A DNA stretch of 64,000 nt from Streptomyces sp. TP-A0356. GTDB lineage: Bacteria; Actinomycetota; Actinomycetes; Streptomycetales; Streptomycetaceae. This document shows, one piece after another, positions 7,403 through 16,726 of this stretch. The stretch spans positions 62,001-126,000 of the forward strand of contig NZ_BBZJ01000020.1 in NCBI RefSeq assembly GCF_001417775.1, given 5' to 3'. Position 1 is the stretch's first letter, and every line of letters starts with the position of its first letter. A program made the position numbers and the translations under genes. A model generated the notes under the pieces. That model saw only the letters and a list, made by a program, of their open reading frames with translations, made no database searches and was not told the origin of the DNA.

Positions 7403-7903
7403 TCAGGCCGACAGGGCCTCGAAGTCGCCTTCCCGGGCGAGCAGTTCGAGGGTGTCGAGGGCCCGTAGGGCCGCCGCGGCGGCCTCCGGATCGGTCGTCG
7501 CGAGGCCGCTGGCCGCGAACTCGTCCTCATCGAGGCGGAGTACGGTCGTGCCGTCCGCGGAACGCCACAGGTCCAGGTCGAGGTCCTCGACGACCAGTTC
7601 ACCGCCGGAGAGGGTGGCCGGGCGGGTGATGTCGCAGTACCAGCCCTTCAGGACGCCCCGCCCGTCGCGTACCTCCTTCACCGCGTACCAGCGGTCGCGC
7701 CAGTAGTGCTCGGTGAAGACGTCACCGGGCGCGAACCGGACGAAGCCGAAGTCGCGGACGCCGTCACCCGCCCAGGGCGCGCGTACGGAGACACGGGTGC
7801 CGTCGTCGCGGAGCAGCGTGGCGGAGTAACGGATCTTCGTGCGACCCGCCTTGACCAGGACGACCTCCATCTGGGCCGCGACCTCAGCCGAGTTCACGGA
7901 CAT
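7403..7903 (-). CDS. DUF402 protein (FomD-like phosphohydrolase fold)
   Basis: A 166-residue protein matching DUF402 in length and layout: a beta-rich core with FTEHYWRDRWYAVKEVRDGRGVLKGWYCDI, then the acidic block ELVVEDLDLDLW and a C-terminal helix. Characterised relatives are nucleoside-diphosphate phosphatases and FomD of fosfomycin synthesis; the acidic residues would bind metal. The specific substrate is unknown. Its first codons overlap the end of the upstream GNAT gene by 20 bp, so the two are probably coexpressed. Confidence 0.8.
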   Translation of the reverse strand: MSVNSAEVAAQMEVVLVKAGRTKIRYSATLLRDDGTRVSVRAPWAGDGVRDFGFVRFAPGDVFTEHYWRDRWYAVKEVRDGRGVLKGWYCDITRPATLSGGELVVEDLDLDLWRSADGTTVLRLDEDEFAASGLATTDPEAAAAALRALDTLELLAREGDFEALSA

Positions 7904-8813
7904 GGCGCACCTCCGTGGCGCAGATCTCGTAGCCGAACCACTCGTTGATCGCGATCATGGGCCCGTTGCCCGCGTCGTTGCCCGTGAACGCCTCCGTGAA
8001 CCCCGCGGCGCGGGCCCGGTGCAGGGTGTCGTTCTTGGCGAGTTTGGCGAGTCCGCGGCCGCGGAAGGCGCGCGCGGTCCCGGTCATCACCGTGCCGTAG
8101 CGGGTGCCGCCGTCGGTGCGGGCCGCGCTGAAGGCGGCGGGACGGCCGTCGACCAACGCCACCGAGGTCAGCTCGGGGCTGAAGAGGGGGTGCCGCCAGG
8201 TCTCCCGTAGCCAGGCCTCGTAGTCGGTGAACTCGTGGTCGATGTCGCCGGGTTCGTCGGACATCGTCTCCGCGTCCAGTTCGAACAGGGGGCGCGGGTC
8301 GTCGGCGAAGTCCGCGCCCGTACGCAACTCGACGCCCGGCGGGGGGTCCTGCAGCTCCGGCAGGGTGCCGTGCGCCAGGTCCAGGCGCAGGAAGTGGGCG
8401 GAGCGGCTCGCGCGGTAGCCGTGCCGCTCGGCGAAGGCGCGGTTGCCGGGCTCGTCCAGGACCCAGGCGAAGAACCTGCTCGCGCCCACGGCGCCCAGAT
8501 GCTCCTCCGCCACCCGGACGAGGAGCGATCCCGCGCCGCGGCGGGTGTGCCGAGGGTCCACGTACACATTGACGAAGCCCTGGCCGGGCTCCGGACTGTC
8601 GTGGGCGAGCCCGACCTGGGCCGTGCCGATGATCTCGCCGTCCTCCTCGGCGACGAGCGGCCGGTAGTGGGCGTCGGGATGGATGTGGGCGGCGTCGTAG
8701 GCGATCGACTCCGGGGTGAACAGGACGAAGGGGAGAGCGAGTCGCCGGACCCGGGCGAAGCCCTCGGCGTCGCGGCGGGAATCGGGGCGCAGGTCGCGCA
8801 CGATCACTGTCAT
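7884..8813 (-). CDS. Tandem-GNAT acetyltransferase
   Basis: A 309-residue protein with two GNAT folds. The first (about 1-150) has the acetyl-CoA loop DPRHTRRGAGSLLV. The second (about 165-305) has TARAFRGRGLAKLAKNDTLHRARAAGF, then NDAGNGPMIAINEWFGYE. Both carry the R/Q-x-x-G-x-G/A type pyrophosphate loop. Such double GNATs acetylate small amines; the substrate is unknown. It overlaps the downstream DUF402 gene and diverges from the GntR gene. Confidence 0.85.
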   Translation of the reverse strand: MTVIVRDLRPDSRRDAEGFARVRRLALPFVLFTPESIAYDAAHIHPDAHYRPLVAEEDGEIIGTAQVGLAHDSPEPGQGFVNVYVDPRHTRRGAGSLLVRVAEEHLGAVGASRFFAWVLDEPGNRAFAERHGYRASRSAHFLRLDLAHGTLPELQDPPPGVELRTGADFADDPRPLFELDAETMSDEPGDIDHEFTDYEAWLRETWRHPLFSPELTSVALVDGRPAAFSAARTDGGTRYGTVMTGTARAFRGRGLAKLAKNDTLHRARAAGFTEAFTGNDAGNGPMIAINEWFGYEICATEVRHVRELG

Positions 8814-8884
8814 GACGGCGCACGGTACGCGGGGCCAGGCGCGGGGTGCCTCTCATTTTCCGGTGGGTGCGGGACAATCGCCCC

Positions 8885-9253
8885 GTGACCTTGAAGATCC
8901 ACATCGACGGGAGCGCGCCGCCGTACGAGCAGGTGCGGGCGCAGATCTCCGAGCAGGCGCGGGCGGGGGTGCTGCCGGTGGGGTACCGGCTGCCGACCGT
9001 GCGCGGACTGGCCGAGTCCCTCGGTCTCGCGGCGAACACGGTCGCCAAGGCGTACCGGGCGCTGGAGGCGGACGGGGTGATCGAGACACGGGGACGCAAC
9101 GGAACGTTCGTGGCCGCCGCCGGTTCGGCCGCGGAACATGAGGCCGCGTCGGCCGCGCAGGCCTATGCCGAACGGGTCCGGCGGCTCGGACTGGCCGAGG
9201 AGGCGGCGCTGGCCGCCGCGCGGGATGCCCTGCGGGCGGCTTACGGGGACTGA
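8885..9253 (+). CDS. YtrA-subfamily GntR regulator
   Basis: A 122-residue protein: an N-terminal GntR winged helix (PPYEQVRAQISEQARAGVLPVGYRLPTVRGLAESLGLAANTVAKAYRALEADGVIETRGRNGTFV) plus only about 45 C-terminal residues, the short dimerisation tail typical of YtrA-type proteins. A GACAAT hexamer ends 7 bp before the GTG, so a leaderless transcript is possible. No ABC transporter lies beside it, unlike many YtrA systems. By recalled synteny this is the SCO1728 counterpart. Confidence 0.85.
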   Translation: MTLKIHIDGSAPPYEQVRAQISEQARAGVLPVGYRLPTVRGLAESLGLAANTVAKAYRALEADGVIETRGRNGTFVAAAGSAAEHEAASAAQAYAERVRRLGLAEEAALAAARDALRAAYGD

Positions 9254-9406
9254 GTGGCGCGGTCGGCCACCTGAGGCTCGGCCGCCGGCCGGGTTCGACT
9301 GGCTGCCGGGTTGGCCGCCTGCCGGGTTCGCCCACCGCCGGTCGGAGTCGTCGTGCCCAGGGGCCCTGGGCGTCGTTGCGGCGCAGACGAGCGGGCGTCC
9401 GGCCCG

Positions 9407-10201
9407 TCATCGCCCCGCGCGCCCGTGGGCGGGTGCGGTCGGCAGTCGTTCCGGGGTGCGGGTGACCGGCAGGCCCGCTGCCGCCGCCAGCCGCGCGAAC
9501 ACGCTCGCGTCCTCCACCGCCGCCGCGTGCGGGTCGTTGTTGAAGTAGGCATGGACGTCCCCGCCGTCCGGCCATGCCTCCGCGATGCGGTGGACCCAGG
9601 ACTCCAGGGACCGGCGGCCGTAGCGCGGCCACGGCCGGGCGCGGCCCGCGTGGAAGCGGACGTAGCCCCAGTCCGTGGTCCGCCACAGCGGGGCGACCGG
9701 GCGGGACAGCACGTCGGCCCAGCACAGCGCCGCACCCCGGGCCTCCAGCACCTCACGGAGCTGAGGTGTCCACCAGGAGTCGTGGCGCGGTTCGACCGCC
9801 ACCCTGGTGCCGGACGGGAAGCAGGCCAGACAGCGGTCGAGGAGAGCGGGGTCCGCGCGCAGCGTGGGCGGGAGCTGGAGCAGGACCGGGCCGAGGCGGT
9901 CGCCGAGTCCCGCCGCGTGGCTCATCAGCCGGTCCACCGGCTCCTCGGGGTCTCGCAGGCGTTTGATGTGCGTCAGATAGCGGCTCGCCTTCACCGCGAC
10001 CACGAAGTCCGCCGGCACCCGCTCCCGCCAGCTCTCGAAGGTCTCCCGGGAGGGCAACCGGTAGAAGGCGTTGTTGATCTCGACCGTGGCGAACCACCTC
10101 GCGTACTCCTCCAGCCACAGCCGCATGGGCACGTCGGCCGGGTACAGGACGTCGCGCCAGTCCTTGTACTGCCACCCCGACGTGCCGACGAACAGGGTCA
10201 T
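9407..10201 (-). CDS. DUF72 (YecE-like) TIM-barrel protein
   Basis: A 264-residue protein opening with MTLFVGTSGWQYKDWRDVLYP and carrying VEINNAFYRLP, FVVAVKASRYLTHIKRL and VHAYFNNDPHAAAV, the conserved blocks of the DUF72 family. The fold is a TIM barrel with a presumed phosphate or metal site. The biochemical role is unknown. It stands between convergent gntR and a codirectional ATPase gene. Confidence 0.85.
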   Translation of the reverse strand: MTLFVGTSGWQYKDWRDVLYPADVPMRLWLEEYARWFATVEINNAFYRLPSRETFESWRERVPADFVVAVKASRYLTHIKRLRDPEEPVDRLMSHAAGLGDRLGPVLLQLPPTLRADPALLDRCLACFPSGTRVAVEPRHDSWWTPQLREVLEARGAALCWADVLSRPVAPLWRTTDWGYVRFHAGRARPWPRYGRRSLESWVHRIAEAWPDGGDVHAYFNNDPHAAAVEDASVFARLAAAAGLPVTRTPERLPTAPAHGRAGR

Positions 10202-10230
10202 ACCTCCATCAAAGCATCGGCCCCGGCCGG

Positions 10231-11325
10231 CTACAGGTACAGCCCCGAGTCGGCCCCCGCCCGCTGGTCCGGCACCGACGCCGGGGACGTCCCCCGCCGC
10301 AGCGCGTACAGCTCCGCCAGGGTCGCCCCCTCCCGGCTGACACCCTCCTCCCGGCCCAGCCAGTTCACCGCCTCGGGGCGGGTCAGCGGGCCGACCTCGA
10401 TCCGGGCCAGACAGCGGCCGGGGCGTACGACGGCCGGGTGCAGGCGCTCCAGGTCCTCGTTCGTCGTGACACCCACCAGCACGTTCCTGCCTTGTCCCAG
10501 CAGGCCGTCCGTCAGGTTCAGCAGCCGCGACAGCGCCTGGCCCGCGGTGTGCTTGGCCTCGCCGCGGATCAGCTCGTCGCAGTCCTCCAGCAGGAGCAGC
10601 CGCCAGCGGCCCTTGCCCGCGCCGTCCTCCTCGCCGATCGCGATGTCCATCAGATAGCCGACGTCACTGAAGAGCCTCTCCGGGTCCAGGACGCAGTCCA
10701 CCTGGCACCAGTCCCGCCACGAGCGGGCGAGCGTGCGCAGCGCCGACGTCTTGCCCGTGCCCGGCGGTCCGTGGAGCAGCAGCAGACGGCCCGCGATGTC
10801 CTCCGGTGTCGTCTTCATCAGCCGGTCCATGGCGTCCGCCACGGGTGCCGTGTAGTTCGCGCGGACCTCCTCCCAGGTACCCGCCGTGATCTGGCGGGTG
10901 GTGCGGTGCGGGCCGCGCCTGGGAGAGACGTACCAGAAGCCCATCGTCACGTTGTCCGGCTGCGGCTCCGGCTCGTCGGTCGCGCCGTCGGTGGCCTGGT
11001 GCAGCACCTGTTCGGCCAGCTCGGCGGTGGTCGCGGTCACGGTGACGTCCGCGCCGCGGTTCCAGCGGGAGACCAGCAGTGTCCAGCCGTCGCCCTCCGC
11101 GAGGGTCGCGCTGCGGTCGTCGTCGCGGGCGATCCGCAGCACCCGGGCGCCCGGCGGCAGAAGTGTCGCACCGGAACGCACCCGGTCGATGTTCGCCGCG
11201 TGTGAGTACGGCTGCTCGCCCGTCGCGAAGCGGCCGAGGAACAGCGCGTCGACGACGTCGGACGGCGAGTCGCTGTCGTCGACGTTGAGCCGGATCGGCA
11301 GAGCGTCGTATGGGTTCGCAGACAT
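10231..11325 (-). CDS. AAA ATPase with N-terminal DUF5925-like domain
   Basis: A 364-residue protein. The N-terminal half (1-150) is an uncharacterised domain ending in the conserved MGFWYVSPRRGPHRTTRQI. The C-terminal half is an AAA module with Walker A GPPGTGKTS (about residue 190), Walker B RLLLLEDCDEL, sensor 1 VLVGVTTNED and an Arg-finger region HPAVVRPGRC. It probably remodels a partner protein. The start MSANPYD is preferred over an ATG six codons upstream. It diverges from the GH39-like gene. Confidence 0.8.
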   Translation of the reverse strand: MSANPYDALPIRLNVDDSDSPSDVVDALFLGRFATGEQPYSHAANIDRVRSGATLLPPGARVLRIARDDDRSATLAEGDGWTLLVSRWNRGADVTVTATTAELAEQVLHQATDGATDEPEPQPDNVTMGFWYVSPRRGPHRTTRQITAGTWEEVRANYTAPVADAMDRLMKTTPEDIAGRLLLLHGPPGTGKTSALRTLARSWRDWCQVDCVLDPERLFSDVGYLMDIAIGEEDGAGKGRWRLLLLEDCDELIRGEAKHTAGQALSRLLNLTDGLLGQGRNVLVGVTTNEDLERLHPAVVRPGRCLARIEVGPLTRPEAVNWLGREEGVSREGATLAELYALRRGTSPASVPDQRAGADSGLYL

Positions 11326-11488
11326 GCCGCCATGATCCGTCACACGGCCGCCCCATGCACCCGGTTTCCGCAGTGCGCCGGGTGTGTCGGTTGTGCGCCG
11401 TACTCCTGTTCCATCCGGTCCGTCGTGTTACCGGGCCGTCGTATGACGGAATCTGTCCTTCGGGTGATTTCCGCCGTTACTGTGGCCC

Positions 11489-12913
11489 ATGATGGGACGT
11501 CATGGGTGGGATTCGTGGGCACGGCGGTGGCGGCTCACCGCACTGCTCGGCGTGGGAGTGGCCGCTCTGGCCCTGGTGGTGACCCTGATCAGCACGCTGC
11601 CGGGCAACGGCGCGAGCACCAGAGGCACCACGCGCGACGGTGGCACGGTGCACGGCACGCCCGCCACCCCGCCCGAGGTGACGAGACCGGACGTCGGCTG
11701 GGGCTTCACCCACACCCAGTACAGCGCCGACGAGGGAAGCTCCGCCGCCACCGCACGCGTCGAGGGGGCCCTGTCGCGGACGGCGCTGCCACAGAACCAG
11801 CACATCATGGGCTGGGGCGCGGGCAATCCCGAACCGGCCAAGGGCCGTTACGACTTCACCGAGATGGACCGTCGTATCGACTTCATGCGCGCGTCCGGCG
11901 CCACCCCGGTCGTCACCCTGTGCTGCGCCCCGGACTGGATGAAGGGCGGCAGGGCGGGCACCGACGCCACCGACTGGAGCCAGTCCGCCCTGGAGACCGC
12001 TCCGACGCCCGACCACTACAAGGACTTCGCGGCCCTCGCCGCGACCGTCGCCAGGCGCTACCCGGACGTACGCCACTTCATCGTCTGGAACGAGTTCAAG
12101 GGCTTCTGGAACGACTCCAGGGCCCGTTGGGACTACGAGGGCTACACCGAGCTGTACAACCTGGTCTACGGGGCGCTCAAGCAGGTCGACGACAAGATCA
12201 TGGTGGGCGGTCCGTATCTCGTCATGGACAGCGTCGACCCGCGTCAGAAGCAGGACGCCTCCACAACCCTGCGCGGCGCCTGGGGCGCCATGGACCAGCG
12301 GGTCCTCGACGCCTTCGCCTACTGGAACCAGCACAAGGCGGGCGCCGACTTCGTCGTCGTGGACGGCTCCAGCTACACCAAGGACGACGATCTGCTGCCC
12401 GACGAGTTCGCCGCCACCGACAAGTTCACCGCCGTGAGCGCCTGGGTGCGCCGGCAGACCCGGGACCTGCCACTGTGGTGGGCCGAGTACTACGTCGAGC
12501 CCGCCGACGGCAACGACAACCGCAAGGGCTGGACCGAGGACCACCGCGTCGCCGTCCAGGCCGCCGGAATGATCGCCATGGTCAGCGGCGGCGCCTCCTC
12601 CGGCTTCTACTGGAACCCGGAGGAGCGGAAGGGCACCGGCTGCGCCGGCTGTCTGTGGACCCCGACCGACACCCCGGGCGGCGGCCGGGCCCTGCCCATG
12701 TACGACCTGGTCTCCCGCTTCGGCAAGGAGTTCCCGCCCGGCACCACGCCACGGACGGTCCCGATCGCCCGGGACGACGTCCCCAACGTCCGTGTCCTCG
12801 CCGGTGACAAGGTCGTCCTGGTGGTGAACACCCTCAACCGGCCGATCAGCGCGCAGGTCGACGGCAAGCGGTTCGACATGAGGGCGTACGAGGTGAAGTG
12901 GCTCCAGCGCTGA
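11489..12913 (+). CDS. Membrane-anchored or secreted GH39-like glycoside hydrolase
   Basis: A 474-residue protein: an N-terminal hydrophobic segment (17-37) that is either an anchor or an uncleaved signal, a Thr/Gly-rich stretch, then a TIM barrel. VWNEFKGFW (acid/base Glu after Asn) and LPLWWAEYYV (nucleophile Glu at the end of strand 7) fit clan GH-A and family 39/5-like enzymes. It heads, divergently or convergently, a set of polysaccharide genes and probably trims or releases the polymer they make. The exact glycosidic bond is unknown. It ends 51 bp from the end of the convergent flippase gene. Confidence 0.75.
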   Translation: MMGRHGWDSWARRWRLTALLGVGVAALALVVTLISTLPGNGASTRGTTRDGGTVHGTPATPPEVTRPDVGWGFTHTQYSADEGSSAATARVEGALSRTALPQNQHIMGWGAGNPEPAKGRYDFTEMDRRIDFMRASGATPVVTLCCAPDWMKGGRAGTDATDWSQSALETAPTPDHYKDFAALAATVARRYPDVRHFIVWNEFKGFWNDSRARWDYEGYTELYNLVYGALKQVDDKIMVGGPYLVMDSVDPRQKQDASTTLRGAWGAMDQRVLDAFAYWNQHKAGADFVVVDGSSYTKDDDLLPDEFAATDKFTAVSAWVRRQTRDLPLWWAEYYVEPADGNDNRKGWTEDHRVAVQAAGMIAMVSGGASSGFYWNPEERKGTGCAGCLWTPTDTPGGGRALPMYDLVSRFGKEFPPGTTPRTVPIARDDVPNVRVLAGDKVVLVVNTLNRPISAQVDGKRFDMRAYEVKWLQR

Positions 12914-12964
12914 GCCGCCTCAGGCCCCGCGCCGAGCCACCTCACCTGTCACCCCCTGCGGGAC

Positions 12965-15900
12965 TCAGCCCTTCCCCATGGTCAGGAACCGCTGCACCAG
13001 CGCGGCCATGAACACCGCCAGCAGCGGCAGCGAGAACCAGAAGCTGCTCTGCAGCCACCGCAACTGCCCTACGCCCGGCCGCACCGCGACCCGTACCACC
13101 TCGCGCGCCATGAGCATCAGGACCAGCGCGACCGCCGCGAGCCCCCCGACCACCGACCAGGGCGTCCAGGTGACCCGCGGTCCGATCGGCCCCGGATGCG
13201 GCTTGGCGACCTCGCCCGGGGGCTGCTTGCGCAGCGCGTACATGGTCACGTCGTCGTTGGCGAGGACCTTCTTCAGCTCCTGGCGGTCGTCCAGGTTCCT
13301 GATGAGCCGGGACTCCCAGGTCGCCGAGTAGCCCACGTCCATCCGGAGGTAGGTCACCTGACTGCGGTTGATCATGAGGTACGAGTTCGGGCCCGCGTCC
13401 TTGAGCGACTTGACCAGGCCCGACACCAGGACCGGATCGGTGGGCGCCAGGGTCGGCACGTACTGCACCTTCTCCATGTCCTTGGTGCCCCACGGCATCG
13501 CGGGCGTCACGTTGTTGACCGTGTCGTTGCTCATCCACAGCAGCCGTACGGTCGGGTCGTCGTGCGCGTACACGTAGTCCATGGCCGCGACCTCGCCCGG
13601 GCGGATCCGCTCGAACGTCTCATTGCCCCAGCGGGCCACCAGGAAGCCCCCCATCAGCAGCAGTCCCGCCATGAGCGCCGCGAGCGGGGCGAGGCTCACC
13701 CGCTCCTTGTCCCGCTCCTCGGCCGTCACGCCGGTGCGCGGGAACAGGGCGAGGCCACCGAGCAGGGCGGCGCCCGGCAGGGCGAACATGAAGACGCGCA
13801 GCGCCATCTCGCCGCCGTACGACTGCAGGCCGAAGCCCAGGAACGGCACGAAGGTGAGTACGAGCAGCGACCGCTCGCGGTACCGGTGGTGGCGCCGCCG
13901 CCACCAGCCCCAGCACGCGAACGCCATCACACCGCCGGCGAGCAGCACCCGGGTGTAGAGGACGAGCTTGTGCGTGGAGTTGCCGCCCTGGATGCGCCCG
14001 GAGACGGACGTCGACACATTGCTGCCGACGCCGCCGACCCCGCCGAAGAGCTCGTTGAAGTGCCCGGACCAGTACGGCTCGGCCATGAAGCCGACCCAGA
14101 ACGCCACCAGCACCGCGAACAGGACGGGCAGGCCGCGCAGTTCACAGCGGCCGGCCAGGACGAGCACCGCGAGCACGCCCAGCATCACGAACGGGGTCAG
14201 CTGATGGGCCGGGACGCTCGCCGCGTACAGGCCGATCAGCACCATCAGCAGGACGGCCCGCTGCCCGCGGTCGGTCGGCTCGACCTCCGCCTCGCCCGGG
14301 CGTGCCTTCGTCCAGATCACGCGCGGCGCCCGGAACCACACCAGCAGGATCGCCACGAACACCAGGTAGAGCAGATAGGTGAAACCCTGCGGGGAGAAGT
14401 AGTCCTGGCCGACCCAGCCGCTGAGCACGAAGATCCAGATGCCGGTCCACTTGGCGCGCCAACTCGCGCGCAGGGAGCGCACCAGCAGGAACATGGGCGG
14501 CAGACAGAGGAGCTGGATGGTCAGCGGCCACCAGCGGATGACCTCGGTGAGGTCGGTGACCCCGCAGGCCCTGGCGACGAACGCGGCCGCGGCGAAGAAG
14601 CCGGGCCAGCTCCAGCGCGCGTCCAGGTCCGGTACGGCCGATCCGGTCCGGTCGATGTAGTCGAGGAACCCGAGGTGCTGCCACGCCGTCGCGAACCGTG
14701 GCTCGGTCTCGATCACCGCGGGCAGCGCGTGCAGTGACACCACCGTGGCCACCAGGGTCACCAGCAGCAGCGCCCGGTGCTCACGGCCGCGCCACAGCAG
14801 CGCGGCGAAGACCACGACCAGCAGCGCGGCCCCGGCCAGCGTCGGCAGCGGCAGGACCGAGATCAGTCCCAGACCGCCCATCCGGTCGAGGGACCCGTCG
14901 TCGAGCCCCAGCGCGGGCACCCAGTACAGGACCAGCGCGGACAAGAGCAGACAGCCGAGCAGAAGCACTCCGCCGGGAGAGCCGGACGAGTGCGGTTCGT
15001 CAGTCGGCTGCGGGCTGCCGGTGGCTTGCCGCGCCTGCGCGGCGGAGCCGCCTGAGGTCACGTCCCGCGCCCCTGACGGCGCGCGGTGCTCCTGCTCCTC
15101 CACCGGGGGCCCCACCGCACCCTTCGGCGGCGGCAGCCCTGGCGCCCGCGTCGGCCGGTCGAGGTCCCCGTACACCGCGGGTGTCCCGGTGGGCGGTGTG
15201 CCCGGGCCGGGGCGTACGTCCGGTCGGCGCTCCACGTGGTCGAAGTCGACATGGATACCGAGCGCGAGCGTGTCGGCGTCGAGCTTCTTCGCCCAGGAGG
15301 GGCCGCTCCTCGGCGCGGGGACCTCGCGCGCCCCCAGGTCGGCGAGGTCCCCGTCCGGTGCCGTGTCCTCGGGCACGGCGTTCGCTGGCGCCGCGCGCAC
15401 GATCCTGAACAGCTTCGGTGCGGCGATCGACACGATGACCGCCAGGCTGGAGATCTCCGCGACGCCCGCGCCGGTCAGTCCCATGCGGGGGAGCAGCAGC
15501 AGTGTCAGCCCGAGCACCAGGACGCACAGCAGGCCCTGGAGACACGCCAGTCCCAAGGTGCGGCTCTGGGCGCGCAGCACCGCGAAGTACGTCTCCATGA
15601 CGACCCGCAGCAGCGCTCCGACCGCGAACCAGCGCAGCAGCGGGGTCGCCGCGTGGGCGTACCCGTCGCCGAAGACGTGCAGGATGAGCGGCGCGCCGAG
15701 GAACAGCAGTCCGCACACCGGCAGCATGATCCGGGCCATGCGCCTGAGCGCGGCCCGGGTGTTGGCGGCGAGCCGCGCGGGGTCGTGCGAGCCCTCGACG
15801 GTCAGCGACGCGCCCATGTTGATGGCGAGCAGATTGACCGTGCCGCCGATGGTGGTGGTGATGTAGAAGTACGCGTTGTCCGCGGAGCTGACCTGCGAGG

Positions 15901-16726
15901 CCACGATCACCGGTACCAGGTAGACCACGGCGAGCGAGAACAGCGATCCGGTGTAGTCGCCCGCCAGGAACCGTCCGATCTCCTTCAGGGACGGCGGCTT
16001 GGCGTGGCCCCGGGTCGCCTCCACGTGCCGGGGCGCCAGGCGCCGGAACACCAGCCAGCCCAGCGGCAGCACGGATGTGGCGATGGCCGCGACCCAGGAG
16101 ACGAAGACACCCATCATGGGAATCGCGGCCGCGAGTCCGACCAGCAGCACCAGCTTCACCGCGGAGAACACGGTGTTGCCGACGGGCACCCACGGAGCAC
16201 TGCGCAGCCCGGTCAGCACACCGTCCTGGAGGGTGAGCAGGTTCCAGGCGATGACGGCCACCACGAAGACGAGCGCCGGGCCCGGCCCGTGCAGGAAGCG
16301 GTACGAGGGCCCCCATACGTCCAGCGTCAGCAGGAAGACCCCCGCCGCGAGCGCCACGACGACCGAACTGCCCGCGTACGTACCGAAGATGAAGCGTCCG
16401 GTGGTCGGTCCCGCGACCGGGATGAAGCGGGCCAGGGCACCCGTCAGGGTCACCGCGGTGAGCCCGGCGAGGAGCTTCATCGCGGCGATCGCGGCCGAGC
16501 CCTGGCCGACCGCGGCGTCGGAGTAGTAGCGGGCCGCCACCAGCCAGTAGCCGAGGCCGAGCACCGCGGAGATACCGGTGTTGAGCATCAGCGCATAGGC
16601 GTTGCGGAACAGCTGGTTGCCGCCGCCGCCCCCGCCGCTCCGCGGCAGACGGAGGCGGCGGCCGGCCTGTTCGGGCGCCGCGGTCGTGGCTTGTGCGGTC
16701 TGGGGTGTGGTCGTCGTGTCAGACAC
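12965..16726 (-). CDS. Fusion of polysaccharide flippase and a second polytopic glycosyltransferase/polymerase-like domain
   Basis: A 1253-residue protein starting at the GTG that overlaps the deacetylase stop. Residues about 35-450 form a MATE/Wzx-like flippase (NQLFRNAYALMLNTGISAVLG at the start, 12-14 membrane segments). A 130-residue Pro/Gly-rich hydrophilic linker follows. From about 585 a second block of some 12 membrane segments has large extracytoplasmic loops (for example RFATAWQHLGFLDYIDRTG, DLDARWSWPGF), resembling GT39- or Wzy-type lipid-linked sugar enzymes. Export and polymerisation would be combined in one chain. It is the last gene of the operon. A longer upstream reading is only the deacetylase in another frame. 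Confidence 0.8.
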   Translation of the reverse strand: MSDTTTTPQTAQATTAAPEQAGRRLRLPRSGGGGGGNQLFRNAYALMLNTGISAVLGLGYWLVAARYYSDAAVGQGSAAIAAMKLLAGLTAVTLTGALARFIPVAGPTTGRFIFGTYAGSSVVVALAAGVFLLTLDVWGPSYRFLHGPGPALVFVVAVIAWNLLTLQDGVLTGLRSAPWVPVGNTVFSAVKLVLLVGLAAAIPMMGVFVSWVAAIATSVLPLGWLVFRRLAPRHVEATRGHAKPPSLKEIGRFLAGDYTGSLFSLAVVYLVPVIVASQVSSADNAYFYITTTIGGTVNLLAINMGASLTVEGSHDPARLAANTRAALRRMARIMLPVCGLLFLGAPLILHVFGDGYAHAATPLLRWFAVGALLRVVMETYFAVLRAQSRTLGLACLQGLLCVLVLGLTLLLLPRMGLTGAGVAEISSLAVIVSIAAPKLFRIVRAAPANAVPEDTAPDGDLADLGAREVPAPRSGPSWAKKLDADTLALGIHVDFDHVERRPDVRPGPGTPPTGTPAVYGDLDRPTRAPGLPPPKGAVGPPVEEQEHRAPSGARDVTSGGSAAQARQATGSPQPTDEPHSSGSPGGVLLLGCLLLSALVLYWVPALGLDDGSLDRMGGLGLISVLPLPTLAGAALLVVVFAALLWRGREHRALLLVTLVATVVSLHALPAVIETEPRFATAWQHLGFLDYIDRTGSAVPDLDARWSWPGFFAAAAFVARACGVTDLTEVIRWWPLTIQLLCLPPMFLLVRSLRASWRAKWTGIWIFVLSGWVGQDYFSPQGFTYLLYLVFVAILLVWFRAPRVIWTKARPGEAEVEPTDRGQRAVLLMVLIGLYAASVPAHQLTPFVMLGVLAVLVLAGRCELRGLPVLFAVLVAFWVGFMAEPYWSGHFNELFGGVGGVGSNVSTSVSGRIQGGNSTHKLVLYTRVLLAGGVMAFACWGWWRRRHHRYRERSLLVLTFVPFLGFGLQSYGGEMALRVFMFALPGAALLGGLALFPRTGVTAEERDKERVSLAPLAALMAGLLLMGGFLVARWGNETFERIRPGEVAAMDYVYAHDDPTVRLLWMSNDTVNNVTPAMPWGTKDMEKVQYVPTLAPTDPVLVSGLVKSLKDAGPNSYLMINRSQVTYLRMDVGYSATWESRLIRNLDDRQELKKVLANDDVTMYALRKQPPGEVAKPHPGPIGPRVTWTPWSVVGGLAAVALVLMLMAREVVRVAVRPGVGQLRWLQSSFWFSLPLLAVFMAALVQRFLTMGKG

